Below, in pieces: positions 17,841 to 27,407 of a DNA stretch of 32,960 bases. This stretch comes from Gracilaria caudata. Its lineage: Eukaryota > Rhodophyta > Florideophyceae > Gracilariales > Gracilariaceae. Under the pieces are notes generated by a model. The model was not told the origin of the DNA and did no database searches. It was given only the letters and a program-made list of their open reading frames with translations. Location of the stretch: NCBI GenBank assembly GCA_030374735.1, contig JASCIV010000195.1, positions 1-32,960 on the forward strand, in the 5' to 3' direction. Made by a program: the position numbers and the translations under genes. Within the stretch, counting starts at the first letter, position 1. Each line of letters starts with the position of its first letter.

Positions 17841-19109
17841 CTAGAAATATATGGTCCTATCATAAACATCGTCGCCAGCTCTTTCGAAGTGTGGGATTCC
17901 TCCGAAGCTAGTAACTACCAACACCCTTAGGTACTCGGATGCAAAATGTACCAATAGAAACCTGTTCCGATTTTTCTCTCCGCCATGACCCCCTCGGAAC
18001 ACAGGAATGGAACCAAAATCACCCTGGTATCCAACATTATTCTCACTTATAATATGTCCACAGAATATTGCCAAAACGTTCGCGCTCTCCAGCAGCTCTA
18101 ACAATGCATGAAGTTCTGATTCATCCATGCTGTCATCCAAGTCGTGAACATTCATTATTATCTTTTGATCTTCAGCAACTGCCTGCTTCAGATCCCGTTC
18201 TAGCCAACTCATCGAACTTGAAATCTCAATTGATTCAGTGCGCGTGTATGTTGCGTAGTTGTGTAACTGGATAAAATGGTACTCATTGTAGTTCCATGAG
18301 TAAGCTAAACTTCCGGAATCGTAGCTCTCCACATCATTTGCAGGAAACGAAGCAGAAGTACCACATGAGATCATACCCTTCATGTAGTCCACCGCTTTCT
18401 GTGCGCAACCGTTTGTAGTACGCAGCAAGTATTGCATTTCTAGCCACCACCAGCAGTCCTTCACATTGTTTTCATAATCATGGTTACCCAGACCCACATA
18501 CAACGGATATTGCAATACATCCTTGTGTGCGCCGTTACCGTCCATCGAGTAGTACTTCTGAAACAGGTCAAATTCATGAGGATGGAAGTACTGCGTCAGA
18601 TCGCCATTGATGATCACTCCCCTCGGACGACTTATGGTCTCACTCCCTCCAGGCCAAACCTGTAGATCTGTGATGGCGTTCATCGCTCGCACCTGATCCA
18701 ATGCTTCTTGTTCAGCATTTCTGCGTTTGCATACTTCGTCTCCGTTGCATTGTTCTCCATCGCTGGGATCCTGCCACCAGACCAGTTGGGGATCATTCAG
18801 AATAATCATCGAAAAAGAGTGTTCATCGATTTCTGTGCGTACGGCACTTCGACTGAAACTTTCCGAAGAGCATGGCACTAAGTCCACACCATTGCCGCGA
18901 ATGTAATTCGAACTGTTGGCTACATCGTTCACTTCATCATTAATTCTGACTAAACATGTCTCATCCTCGCCTTCAAATCCAGGTTGACATGGAGGAAAGC
19001 ATTTTCCATTGTGCAATACCTGAGTAGGGCTCACACACACCTCAAAAGAGCCGCCGAATGCAGCACCTAGCAACAGGAAAGCAGTGAAATAACAAGAAAC
19101 AAACCGCAT
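17841..19109 (-). CDS. Secreted metallophosphoesterase-like protein with missing metal ligands
   Basis: An intact 422-residue protein, ATG 19109 to TAG 17841. Residues 1-20 are a signal peptide. Residues 25-52 form a small Cys module (CVSPTQVLHNGKCFPPC..GF....C). The calcineurin-like fold follows: motif I NDPQ (Asp106, Gln108), motif II NGDLTQYF (Asp170), motif III GLGNHDYEN (Asn209, His210), motif IV NVHDLDD (His322) and motif V GHII (His352, Ile354). The usual D-x-H and GH-x-H are therefore D-x-Q and GH-x-I, so both histidines that normally hold one of the two metals are absent. The protein may use a single metal or be non-catalytic. Several cysteines suggest an oxidising compartment. Export to the cell surface or a vacuole is inferred. 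Confidence 0.82.
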   Translation of the reverse strand: MRFVSCYFTAFLLLGAAFGGSFEVCVSPTQVLHNGKCFPPCQPGFEGEDETCLVRINDEVNDVANSSNYIRGNGVDLVPCSSESFSRSAVRTEIDEHSFSMIILNDPQLVWWQDPSDGEQCNGDEVCKRRNAEQEALDQVRAMNAITDLQVWPGGSETISRPRGVIINGDLTQYFHPHEFDLFQKYYSMDGNGAHKDVLQYPLYVGLGNHDYENNVKDCWWWLEMQYLLRTTNGCAQKAVDYMKGMISCGTSASFPANDVESYDSGSLAYSWNYNEYHFIQLHNYATYTRTESIEISSSMSWLERDLKQAVAEDQKIIMNVHDLDDSMDESELHALLELLESANVLAIFCGHIISENNVGYQGDFGSIPVFRGGHGGEKNRNRFLLVHFASEYLRVLVVTSFGGIPHFERAGDDVYDRTIYF

Positions 19110-19260
19110 TTCGAAGGAAAGGGAAACGAGAAAGTGGTGGTTCTCATCAAGCTAGAGTAAACGATAACAAAATATCTTAAGCTCTTAGATTCCCAAGAAC
19201 TTTCACGGGTGGATCCTCAAATGAGTCGTCAGTTGTAGTCCGCCGACCTTATTCTGCAGC

Positions 19261-19752
19261 ATGCCTCCAATTGCTGCTCTGCAGTATCATGTTCTTTCTC
19301 TCAAGTACAGAGATGGCGAATATTCAGCTCGAGGTAAGGTTCTGCCTGGCTGTTCTCATGTGCCAACTTGTACAATAAGTTCAACTCAGTTACTTCACTT
19401 ATTCTACTATTGATAAGATTGCAGGTGTACCCTATTTCTCCATCTGAAGCCCTTACGCTCAGGGCTTAGTTGGTTTCCTCATCCCGCTGGACATCTTCCG
19501 AAATTAACGAATCCCAAGCCACAAAAGAGATATGGTGCATTTGCAAAACTAACAGAGCAACTTCCTGAAACGACAACTGTATTTATGTTTCGCGGACGCC
19601 CACTTGTTGGAGAAGACATCACGTACATTGACAAATGCATTTACATATTATCCAGCCTGAGTAGGCCTTTCTCGCATCCTGATTCTCCGTGGCAGGACTA
19701 CCCAGATGCCGGAGACGTGATGTCTATAATCCTCCGGCAGTTTGGTTTTTGA
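19261..19752 (+). CDS. Possible two-exon small gene (unknown)
   Basis: ATG 19261 opens a frame (PPIAALQYHVLSLKYRDGEYSAR). The same frame, after two adjacent stops TGA TAA (19411-19416), runs on for 112 codons to TGA 19750-19752. That part contains LFLHLKPLRSGLSWFPHPAGHLP, RYGAFAKLTEQLPETTTVF, RGRPLVGEDITYIDKCIYIL and DAGDVMSIILRQFGF. A donor GTAAGG at 19334 and an acceptor ...TGATAAG at 19417 would remove an 84-nt intron in phase and erase both stops. The stronger-looking acceptor GCAG at 19424 would put exon 2 out of frame. The downstream part lacks an early ATG of its own, supporting the exon reading. No family was recognised. The alternative is a decayed gene with nonsense codons. Confidence 0.35.
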
Positions 19753-20158
19753 CAAGTTCTCAGACGTATGCGTGTTCGCTGCCCTATGTCTTGCTGGCCG
19801 TTCTCAACTGTGTTCTGTATACTGTCCTGATCCTTCTTCGTGGCATGTTCATCTCTATGATAGCAGAAGTCTCGTTCGGGCGTTGTCCAAGAAGAAAAAG
19901 CAAGCACACTATGCTCACAGTTTTGACAAATCGAATTGTGGGTTAAAGTGAGCACAAGGCTGGTCTACTCAGTGAGAGAGCGTTTCTTTAACTAGGAATT
20001 CTCTGCAGTACATAGTAATTGAATTACTTACGGGTTAACGAGAAAGGGGGGATGTTCTCAATCGTCGCGAATGGAATGTCGCCGACAGAAGTGAAACATC
20101 ATGCTAGCAGTAGAACGGTATTGATTTACACTGGGAGCGTGTAATACTGTGAGACATA
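19753..20158. other. Spacer, no gene
   Basis: These are convergent 3' flanks of the small plus gene and the minus membrane-protein gene. Overlapping frames on both strands at 19690-19955 have no motifs. Confidence 0.45.
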
Positions 20159-21691
20159 TTAAGTATCTATCGAGGCGAAAGGCTTTTCTGCAGATCTCCG
20201 AATATACTTAGGACTGCTCGTAATCGTTACGAAGTCTTCGATTTGCCCCGGATCAACTGATAGAAAAAGTTCTTTTGATTTCTTCGTACCAAAAATGGTT
20301 CGCCATGAACTGCAGCACTTGTGCTGCTCATCAACCTGCGCATCTTCCTCCGTCAAACTTTTGCTCCTCTGCGTAATATCATAAAACCAATGCATACTTA
20401 TCTCTTCTTCTCCAAATACGTACCGCGGCATTTCTCGTCTCCTTAAGGAGTAATGAGCTGAGATTACCAATAAACACAAAAACAATGGCCAACATACAAC
20501 AAGAATGATGGCCCATTCTTCTATCTGAACGCGAACAGTTGAAACCGCTTTGGCCTTTGAAACCAACTCTCTTTTCCATACTGATTTTGTGCCCGGAACT
20601 TTGAGATGTTCGCAATATTTGTAAGCTAAAGCGTATCTCTGAATGGATTGATCGTCTCGATTAAAACTTTTCCCCAAAAATCCCGCGTAAGCTGTGTGGC
20701 TAAAGAGATCATCACCAGTAATTCCTTTCCCGAAATCTCTGATTTCACGGCCATGAGTAGAAGCGATCTTCACCTCCCAATCTTCGGTAATGAACTCAGC
20801 GTCTCTTGGTATCCACGCAGATCCGAACAGATACATAAAATCTGTGTTGTTGTCGTGTGGCCATTCACCGTTCAGACAAAACCGAAGCTCTGCTTTCATT
20901 TGACCCTCTCCGAGTCGCCCAAAAATGTTTCCCATGCAGGATATCTTCGTGTCGGGAATTCTTATTATGAGTGATCCCGTATTGAATGTTTGATTCTGGT
21001 AGTTGTGGCTCTTAACTACGGCTATGTCAGTGTTTCTCCCAACGATGGTTATGACACTTTGAGTTTTATCTCCATTTGATCCGTACGAGTTTCTTTTGAG
21101 GTCATCTGTGAAAGGAGATGCAACCATATCGAGATTTCGATTTGTGTACAGAGGGGGTTCCCTAGCTAACTCATTGTCATCAGTTCGAATACATCTTGGG
21201 AAAATGGCCTCTCCTTGTCCGGTCCACACTGGGGCGTATAAGATGTACATCTGATCTTCTTCCGAATAGGCAACGCAGTTGTCCCCAATACGAGCCATAT
21301 ACTCAGAAGCTAGAGTCTCAAGCATTTCACTAAGTCCACAAGTTCCGTGATTATTCACGACAATGCTCATAACCTCGGGCTCACTGATATTCCTCACGAA
21401 CGAATCCGTGGAGAATTCCAGCATTAATTCGATCGCATACGTACAAAAGGATATTATAAGTATCATCAGGGGAAGAAAACTGAGCCTTGAGAAAGATTGC
21501 GAGAAAAAACTGAAGCGGTCAATGGCCATACCACCCAAGGGTATGGAACGTCCTCTGGACATGCTAAACTTGCGATAGAATATGTTCAACTGGTTGATAC
21601 AGAATCTGACCACAACATCGATGAAAGAGAAAACGATAATATATTTGAGGACATTGAAGACCGGAAGCGAAATGTTTGTTTCGAGGACCAT
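20159..21691 (-). CDS. Membrane protein with large lumenal/extracellular domain (unknown)
   Basis: An intact 510-residue protein from ATG 21691. Hydrophobic segments lie at about 15-32, 70-90 and 393-415. The stretch between the last two (about 91-392) has several cysteines (118, 139, 167, 252, 272, 360) and N-glycosylation sites (Asn101, Asn233, Asn281), so it probably faces the lumen or outside. The C-terminal about 95 residues are polar and acidic, with an HKCCSSW motif, and are likely cytosolic. Elements such as GTCGLSEMLETLASEY, VITIVGRNTDIAVVKSHNYQ and FMYLFGSAWIP look like a folded domain. I do not recognise the family. A receptor-like or cell-surface role is only inferred from topology. 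Confidence 0.75.
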   Translation of the reverse strand: MVLETNISLPVFNVLKYIIVFSFIDVVVRFCINQLNIFYRKFSMSRGRSIPLGGMAIDRFSFFSQSFSRLSFLPLMILIISFCTYAIELMLEFSTDSFVRNISEPEVMSIVVNNHGTCGLSEMLETLASEYMARIGDNCVAYSEEDQMYILYAPVWTGQGEAIFPRCIRTDDNELAREPPLYTNRNLDMVASPFTDDLKRNSYGSNGDKTQSVITIVGRNTDIAVVKSHNYQNQTFNTGSLIIRIPDTKISCMGNIFGRLGEGQMKAELRFCLNGEWPHDNNTDFMYLFGSAWIPRDAEFITEDWEVKIASTHGREIRDFGKGITGDDLFSHTAYAGFLGKSFNRDDQSIQRYALAYKYCEHLKVPGTKSVWKRELVSKAKAVSTVRVQIEEWAIILVVCWPLFLCLLVISAHYSLRRREMPRYVFGEEEISMHWFYDITQRSKSLTEEDAQVDEQHKCCSSWRTIFGTKKSKELFLSVDPGQIEDFVTITSSPKYIRRSAEKPFASIDT

Positions 21692-22238
21692 TTCGAAGAG
21701 TATTTTCTGAGAATGAGAGTGAACGAACGAAGGGAGTATTGCACGCCTTCCTTCCTTTTTTCCTTTCTAAGTGCTCGACATGAACGCCTGTTAAATGATG
21801 GGTTGCTGAGATGGTGAGGTTGAACCAGAAACAATGACATATCTCAGTGAAGCGACGTTTCAATTGGCAACGTGATAGAACTTCCGAGGTCCAGGAGTGA
21901 GCTTTGTGCACTCAAGGCAGGAAAAACATGGTGTTAATGCTAGCTCACGTGACCTAAACCGTTGCTTCCAACTAGTGAAGGGGAGTTTTGGCACCTCTAT
22001 TTTGCACAGAAATGTGAGATGCGTATGAAGTGCGGAGAAACTGGGTGTCTCAAGTGTCCTTGACGGACGATAAGTAGATACATCATGTATGAGTGATATC
22101 TGGAGGCAACACCGTATATGTGACGGAGAGGAGACGCAGTAAGGAGTCCCTCGCAGTTGTCAATTGTATTCAACAAGGAAAAGAGGCCTTCTTCTGCCTC
22201 AAAGTAACTTAGCCCCAGCTCGTTTTCATACTTTCACA
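21692..22238. other. Spacer, no gene
   Basis: This is upstream of the membrane-protein gene. Short overlapping frames on both strands show no motif. No repeats were noted. Confidence 0.45.
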
Positions 22239-22532
22239 TCATATACGAATATTTCTTGATCGGTCGACTTCAATGCGGGATACAGAAATGCTTTGTCTCA
22301 GCCTTCTTTGTGAATAAAGCTGGTTCAATAATATATTCCAACTTGCTGGTCCGAGTAATGACGCGATCATGTCAGTAAACCCCCGCTGTCTTAAGAGCAT
22401 TTCGTTCACTTTCGGAAGAACACACGACCGATTGACGTGTATGAGGTTCAGTAAGGAATTTTGCATAGTGTATTCCATACATCGTTTCGAATGAATTTCG
22501 GTTGCCAAAGATAAAACGCGAATAAAAGCCAT
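22239..22532 (-). CDS. Small coding-like ORF (unknown)
   Basis: ATG 22532 gives 97 residues with helical character: FIRVLSLATEIHSK, MQNSLLNLIHVNRSCVLPKVNEML and DMIASLLGPASWNILLNQLYS. It lies just upstream of, and divergent from, the Cys-rich secreted gene, so it would use a shared promoter of under 100 bp. No family is known, and chance openness cannot be excluded. Confidence 0.2.
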   Translation of the reverse strand: MAFIRVLSLATEIHSKRCMEYTMQNSLLNLIHVNRSCVLPKVNEMLLRQRGFTDMIASLLGPASWNILLNQLYSQRRLRQSISVSRIEVDRSRNIRI

Positions 22533-22625
22533 ACCGACTCCCTCAGAAATGCAAGAGCTCGAGGCAGAATCTTCCAAACTGAACTGCCTCTCTCCCGCAC
22601 CAAGGACTCGCTTCGAACTTTAGCT

Positions 22626-23597
22626 ATGCAGGTTACTGTGCTTGTCACTCTCGTGGTGCTGGTCAACGTGGTTCCTTCTCTCGCCGCCGGTGGATCGCTG
22701 GCCAGATGTTTCCGGAACAGAGACTGCGTCAAAGGACTCAAATGCCGAGGAACCTCTGATATCCTCTCTAACGCAGCCTGCACTAAGAGGGAGAGTTATT
22801 GCGCATGTGTTCCCTCAGACTTATCGAACTTGTTTTGTACCGTTCAAAGTTCCTGTAACCGTTTCGAAACTTGCACTGCCATCCCTCGTTCTCTCGTGGA
22901 ACAGGTGGTACCGCAAGCTCTTTCCATCAGTTTGAAATTCTGCATAGATAACTCTCAGACGCGTTTCGTTCAATCTCCCAAAAGCTGCGCAGGAGGTTCG
23001 CGGTGTTCCGGAAAGGGTTCGGCTTGCCTCCAGCTTCTGCAAGCATCGTTTTGTGCTTCATCTTCAGTTCCTAGACGAGGTTCAAGCAGAAACCAAAACA
23101 CCTCATCAGCAGCGTTACCTCAACCTTCTTCAGAGTCCATAGAGCCATCTGCAGAAACGGGACTCATTGCCAGCGTATCAAACCCCACCATAGCGCAAGC
23201 GACGCCTACCGCAAATCAGTCATCTGACTCGGGGTCACTTGCTGAAGACAATCTGCGCACAAACGTGTGCATTGCCTCCAAGTTTCTACATCACATGACT
23301 CCGGAGCTTCTCCTCTACAGAACCTCCTATGAGGCACACGTATTGTGTGACATCAATGGAAGTTGTGCAACCCCTGGCCATATTGTCGTGTACAGAGGTC
23401 AATCGATGATGATGAGCTCATACTGCTCGCAAGTCGAATGCCAGACAAGAGTGATGCATGTCAACAGTCCTCGTTACAAACGAAAACTAAGGATTGCGTC
23501 TGGAACAAAGGATTTGGAGTTTGCAGCGTTTTCTGCTCGATACGGCACAAGAGCAGAAGAGGTTGTTCTGAATATGGCTGTAAGAATGGGGCTTTAG
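22626..23597 (+). CDS. Cys-rich secreted protein (unknown)
   Basis: An intact 323-residue protein from ATG 22626 to TAG 23595. Residues 1-21 are a signal peptide (LVTLVVLVNVVPSLAA). Residues 27-145 have densely spaced cysteines (CFRNRDC, LKC, YCACVPSDL, FCTVQSSCNRFETC, KSCAGGSRCSGKGSAC), forming a disulfide-rich module. A Ser/Pro/Thr linker covers about 148-225 and is a likely O-glycosylated spacer. The C-terminal domain starts NVCIASKFLHHMTPELLLYR, with CDINGSCATPGHIVVYRG and a YCSQVECQTRV pair, then a basic NSPRYKRKLR stretch. The two-module build suggests an extracellular or cell-wall protein. I cannot name the family. Confidence 0.75.
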   Translation: MQVTVLVTLVVLVNVVPSLAAGGSLARCFRNRDCVKGLKCRGTSDILSNAACTKRESYCACVPSDLSNLFCTVQSSCNRFETCTAIPRSLVEQVVPQALSISLKFCIDNSQTRFVQSPKSCAGGSRCSGKGSACLQLLQASFCASSSVPRRGSSRNQNTSSAALPQPSSESIEPSAETGLIASVSNPTIAQATPTANQSSDSGSLAEDNLRTNVCIASKFLHHMTPELLLYRTSYEAHVLCDINGSCATPGHIVVYRGQSMMMSSYCSQVECQTRVMHVNSPRYKRKLRIASGTKDLEFAAFSARYGTRAEEVVLNMAVRMGL

Positions 23598-23765
23598 CAA
23601 GTTTGGCGGAATGGGTGGTCAAGCCCGGAAGCTAGAAAGAACACCTAAAGGTGCGAGGGTTCGTGTTTCCAAGACGTTTACCTTTAGCGAGCATATTTCA
23701 TAATAATATTGTTCTTTGTTGCCATCAGATTGGACAGGATGTTCTGCTTGTTTCGGCGTATGCGC

Positions 23766-24680
23766 TCATTTCCAATATAGAACCCTTCTACAATAGAGAA
23801 TGTAAACGTGTTTCACGAAGCGAAAAGGCAGAACAAATGCAGCTCCGAATCGGCTTGTGTGAGTACGTTTACAAACGTGCCTTATGAGGCGAAAGGGCGC
23901 AACAAACACATCTCCGAATTGGCGTTTTGTATTGCATGCAGGAGCGTATGCAGGAAAGCATTGAAGCTGCTGCGGACATAGTTGTGTGCCTCGCTCCACA
24001 ACGAGCACGTCAATGGATGTGTCCGCGGTAGACACATCCTCCCACACAATGCGGATTGAATTCTCGCCTGAAGTCGGTAGCAATTGACCATTTGGCGCTG
24101 AAGCAACGCTTAACGACGCGTTGGTATTGGCAGTGGTGAAAGATACTTTCATTCTGTGGAACGTTTTATCCCAAGAACCTGATCTCCAGCGTATGACATT
24201 CTGTATCTCCTCATTCATTGGCGTAGTGATGTCTCTGTTACATACGGTGGTGAATTGCGTCACGGCAACGTCTAGAACATACTGCACCGTGAACAGAACG
24301 GGTTCATTCCGTGGCCGAGTAGGAAGCGTCACTCTCACTTCGTTCCTTCCAGGCACAGGCTCAAGACGACTGGCATTGAACACGTTGACGTTTTCGCGCA
24401 TGGCAACCACGTTTCGAGCTACCTGCTGCCCGTCAATGAGAGGGATAAGCCGAAACGCGTCGCGGCCCGTGTTGTAGGGGAACAGATATCGCTCTGTGAT
24501 GGTTGCGGAGCAGTTGGCGTTGCGCACGACTGTGACGTCCACGTCGCACAAAAACTGCGGCGACTGAGACTGGTTGTGCGGCGGCGGTGTGTCGCATCGC
24601 AGCGTCGAAGCTTGCGCGTGAGAGAGGTGAACGCACAGAAGAATAAGGAGGAATGCGCGGGTGCGCGGCGTTTGTTTCAT
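23766..24680 (-). CDS. Secreted DUF2207-like protein, N-terminal domain only
   Basis: ATG 24680 is chosen because the signal peptide (FLLILLCVHLSHAQA) begins right after it. An upstream in-frame start at 24833 would bury it. The mature part is a beta-rich domain with the DUF2207 pattern: CDVDVTVVRNANCSATITERYLF, FRLIPLIDG, NEVRVTLPTR, FTVQYVLDVAV, NVIRWRSGSWDKTFHRMKVSF. DUF2207 proteins normally continue with transmembrane segments and are twice this length, so this copy is short. After about residue 248 the sequence changes to two 23-residue repeats (FGDVFVAPFRLIRHVCKRTH and FGAAFVLPFRFVKHVYILY) and ends. That suggests the 3' part was lost and replaced. The remaining domain may still be secreted. 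The family match was made by eye. Confidence 0.5.
   Translation of the reverse strand: MKQTPRTRAFLLILLCVHLSHAQASTLRCDTPPPHNQSQSPQFLCDVDVTVVRNANCSATITERYLFPYNTGRDAFRLIPLIDGQQVARNVVAMRENVNVFNASRLEPVPGRNEVRVTLPTRPRNEPVLFTVQYVLDVAVTQFTTVCNRDITTPMNEEIQNVIRWRSGSWDKTFHRMKVSFTTANTNASLSVASAPNGQLLPTSGENSIRIVWEDVSTADTSIDVLVVERGTQLCPQQLQCFPAYAPACNTKRQFGDVFVAPFRLIRHVCKRTHTSRFGAAFVLPFRFVKHVYILYCRRVLYWK
23807..23944 (-). repeat. Two-copy 69-bp in-frame tandem repeat
   Basis: The plus-strand unit starts CGTGTTTCACGAAGCGAAAAGG at 23807 and CGTGCCTTATGAGGCGAAAGGG at 23876, followed by ACAAA..CA.CTCCGAAT.GGC in both. The 69-bp period equals 23 codons, so the repeat is kept in frame at the protein's C-terminus. 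Confidence 0.75.
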
Positions 24681-25189
24681 GGTGGCATGTGGGCTGACTC
24701 TGAAGGAAGCACTGGCGCTGACTGAAAGTGTGACGCACACTTTGTTGGTTACGAGCTTCGAGCAGGAACGCCGTTTTAGCGAAGAGAGATTGCGATGTGG
24801 CGTTAACGTCACCCAATTGGACGGTGGCAACATCTCAAATCTCAGATTTAGATACGAAGGTGAAGTGCTCGTGCCCTAAGTGTAGATGCCCTCAAATTCA
24901 AACCAAATAAAATTTCAAATGTTGACGTGGCACGATACGCACCGTTGCGCGTATCACTTTCTGCGCAGATCGTACGAGATCAATGACGCGGAAGCAGAGA
25001 GCGCGTTATTGTGATCCGTTCGTGACTCAAAAGAGCACTCAGCGTCATGAGTAAGGTTGCGTGAGGAGCTCACGCAATGCCAACCTTTTAAAACTTTTGG
25101 ACGGCTCTCCTGCATTCCAACAGCAGCCACAACACAATGCGAAATGAGTCTGTGCTTACGTCAAAAAGAATACGAAGGTACAAGGGCAG
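24681..25189. other. Spacer, no gene
   Basis: This is the upstream region of the DUF2207-like gene. It begins with the likely 5' UTR. No coding frame, RNA gene or clear repeat was seen. Confidence 0.45.
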
Positions 25190-25797
25190 GACAGTAACCA
25201 ATGTAATTGCTAAACATTGCTAATAGTATGCAATATGCAATACAATTTTCAAATTGCTCTATTATGGCAATATATATTGCAATAAAAATGTCGTTGACGT
25301 GCAATAAATTTAATACCTAACCAACATGTGAAAAGTTTGCAATAATCTCACATGACTGCGCTAGTTGAAATATAATTGCAGCAGATACTTTTGACTGCAT
25401 TCGCGCTATACAATAGAGCATGTGGTGAAGCATAAGTAACAATCATAACACGTTTTGCGTGTCTAATTGCAGCACAAACGAATTTTTATTGTACGAATTA
25501 TTTCCATGATGCAAACAAAAGCCTTTAACCATTTGGAATGATCACATGTGATTTAAATTATTGTACGTGAAAAGCGTAGTATTAAGAAGATGCTTCTGGT
25601 TTTGATACACGAAGATAATACTCTAAATCCGTATTCAAATTCGCACTTGCTGTTAACTAAAATGTATATAATTATATCAGCACTCCAAAGGTTCAAACCT
25701 GAGTCGCAGGGCAATAATACTTCCAAGACTACAAATAAAGACCAATATATTTGCATTACAAAAAGAAATGCAATAATATTTGTATTGTGAAATTGCA
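25190..25797. other. AT-rich island with recurrent TTGCAATA words
   Basis: It is much richer in A/T than its neighbours. Words such as ATTGC, TGCAATA and GCAATA recur at both ends (25204-25350 and 25750-25800) and sparsely between. The right end, GAAATTGCAATG, abuts abruptly the GC-rich coding-like stretch at 25798. No transposase frame is visible. A non-autonomous transposable element is possible, but exact terminal repeats and a target duplication could not be established. Confidence 0.45.
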
Positions 25798-26398
25798 ATG
25801 CTTGAGGTGGCCGATGTCGCTGCTCCCGCCGTGAGGGCACCGGTGCTGTACCCCCGCCTCAGCACTACGACAGTCCGTGCCACACAGCAGCCGCAGAAGC
25901 AATCGCGGACCGTCTCGCAGCAGCTCGATCACACCCCTCCGCTAAGCATCCCCACACCTCCGTATCATACCGCCTCAACCTCCCCCGCAGCAGCCGGTGC
26001 ACCACGCCTTCGACTTCAAGCCCCACCTTCTTCCCCTACCACACTGGTCACAATGCTTCCCTCGCAACCATGCCTTCCCCTTGCCACATAGTGCCAAACA
26101 TTACTGCCCTGCACATCATGCGCAATACCGCCGCCATGCACAACTCCGGGGTGTCTTTGCGCAGCGACCTCCTCTCGGACAGCACCCGACTGCCTCGGAT
26201 CTACTCTACGCTGCCACTGCGAACCACAGAATGATGGAAAACATGTTCACTGGTCTTGCGCAGGCGCACGCCGCCTTCGCTGCCGCTGTCATCCAGTCAT
26301 TCTTCAGCGATGGCTGCAAGAAGGACAGCCTCGTGCCAACACTGGCCGAGTTCCGCCTCGCCCGGCGTCAAATCACAGATCAAGCGCGCACGGAATAA
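25798..26398 (+). pseudogene. Gln/Pro/His-rich protein 3' part, frame-broken
   Basis: One frame starts at ATG 25798 and becomes Gln/Pro-rich (ATQQPQKQSRTVSQQLDHTPP). A second frame takes over near 25965-25990, where a C5 run lies, and reads IPPQPPPQQPVHHAFDFKPH, ASDLLYAATANHRMMENMFTGL, AHAAFAAAVIQSFF and PTLAEFRLARRQITDQ to TAA 26396. The helical end looks like real protein. A one-base change would join both frames. The left boundary coincides with the AT-rich island, so the 5' part of the gene is probably missing. Low-complexity regulators often look like this; no domain names it. Confidence 0.35.
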
Positions 26399-27407
26399 AA
26401 AAAGCAGCATGACGAGGCGCGCGCAAAATGCGCCCGTCTCGAAAACGTTCATGCTAGTGTTGTCTCCACAGGCTCCGTTCGCCCTGTCGAAATCACATGA
26501 GCATGAAGTTCCGGTGTCACCACATTTTGCAGGTCTCCGTTTTCAAGTATGTTTACACTGCTGGAGCCCATCACAAAGAATGCACCGTTATCGTCGAAGA
26601 GGAAGGCGGCAGCGGCGGCGGCGTGGAAAACAGCGCGCGGCTGAGCGACGACGGCGGTGGTGGTACCGTGGCGCATTGCAGCGTGGTCACGTACGCGCGC
26701 TGCGACGAGCAGCCGCCGTCGATGACCACGAAGCGGCCGCTTTTGAGCGGCTGGGGACAACTGCGCTTTGAAGTGCAGCGCTCGATGGGGCAGCAATGCA
26801 TGGCGCCGCATTCGACACGCGTCCATGTTGGACACGAGAACGCGCACGCTGCGCGCGTGCGTGTCGGCAAACGCTCGCACGCCTAATTTATTGACCAATG
26901 CGGCGACGGCAACAAAGCAAGCACGGCGATGGAAGCAATACGACGCAACTAAGGTCACGCATGCGCGGCGTGACGAGCGCGACGTCGAGCGCGAGCGCCA
27001 CGCGCTCGGCGACTAGACTTCGTGACAGTCGCAGCCGCCGTCGTGCCACTGTAGGCTGCTTGCATGCCATGCAGCGGCAGCAGGCGCGGCAGCCCGGAGC
27101 GGCGCTCGGCGGCGTTCTTGATTCCGTGTCGCCGCCGGCTTCGGAGGCCGTGGAGACCATGTTCCTGCTGCAGTCCGAGCTGCTGTTCTTCCTGGAGCAA
27201 CATGACGCGTTTGAGTGCGCTGTTCTTCGTACTTTATGTCTGAGAGCGAGCGGATAGCAGCGGCGAGCTATGGAACCATTTTTGTTCATCTCGATCGCAC
27301 TGGCCTTCTCGCCCATCTTTGCCGCTCCCACTACCGTCAAATGGGCGTACCGAGATAGGACGTGGAGAGCTGATGAGCCTAGATGATCTCTTGAGTCCAA
27401 GTTCGTC
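26399..27407. other. GC-rich spacer with ambiguous frames
   Basis: Frames are open on both strands because of GC richness. A minus frame around 26750-26900 (CFVAVAALVNKLGVRAF, HARSVRVLVSNMDA) and its end (FLFDDNGAFFVMGSSSVNILENGDL, about 26500-26610) look coding-like. No start, domain or continuous reading could be established, so nothing was called. Confidence 0.4.

Noticed and set aside
26449..26958. Possible Rad9/9-1-1 clamp-like N-terminus on the minus strand
   Set aside because: Only a vague resemblance over about 30 residues; no start and no continuing frame, so naming it would be guesswork.
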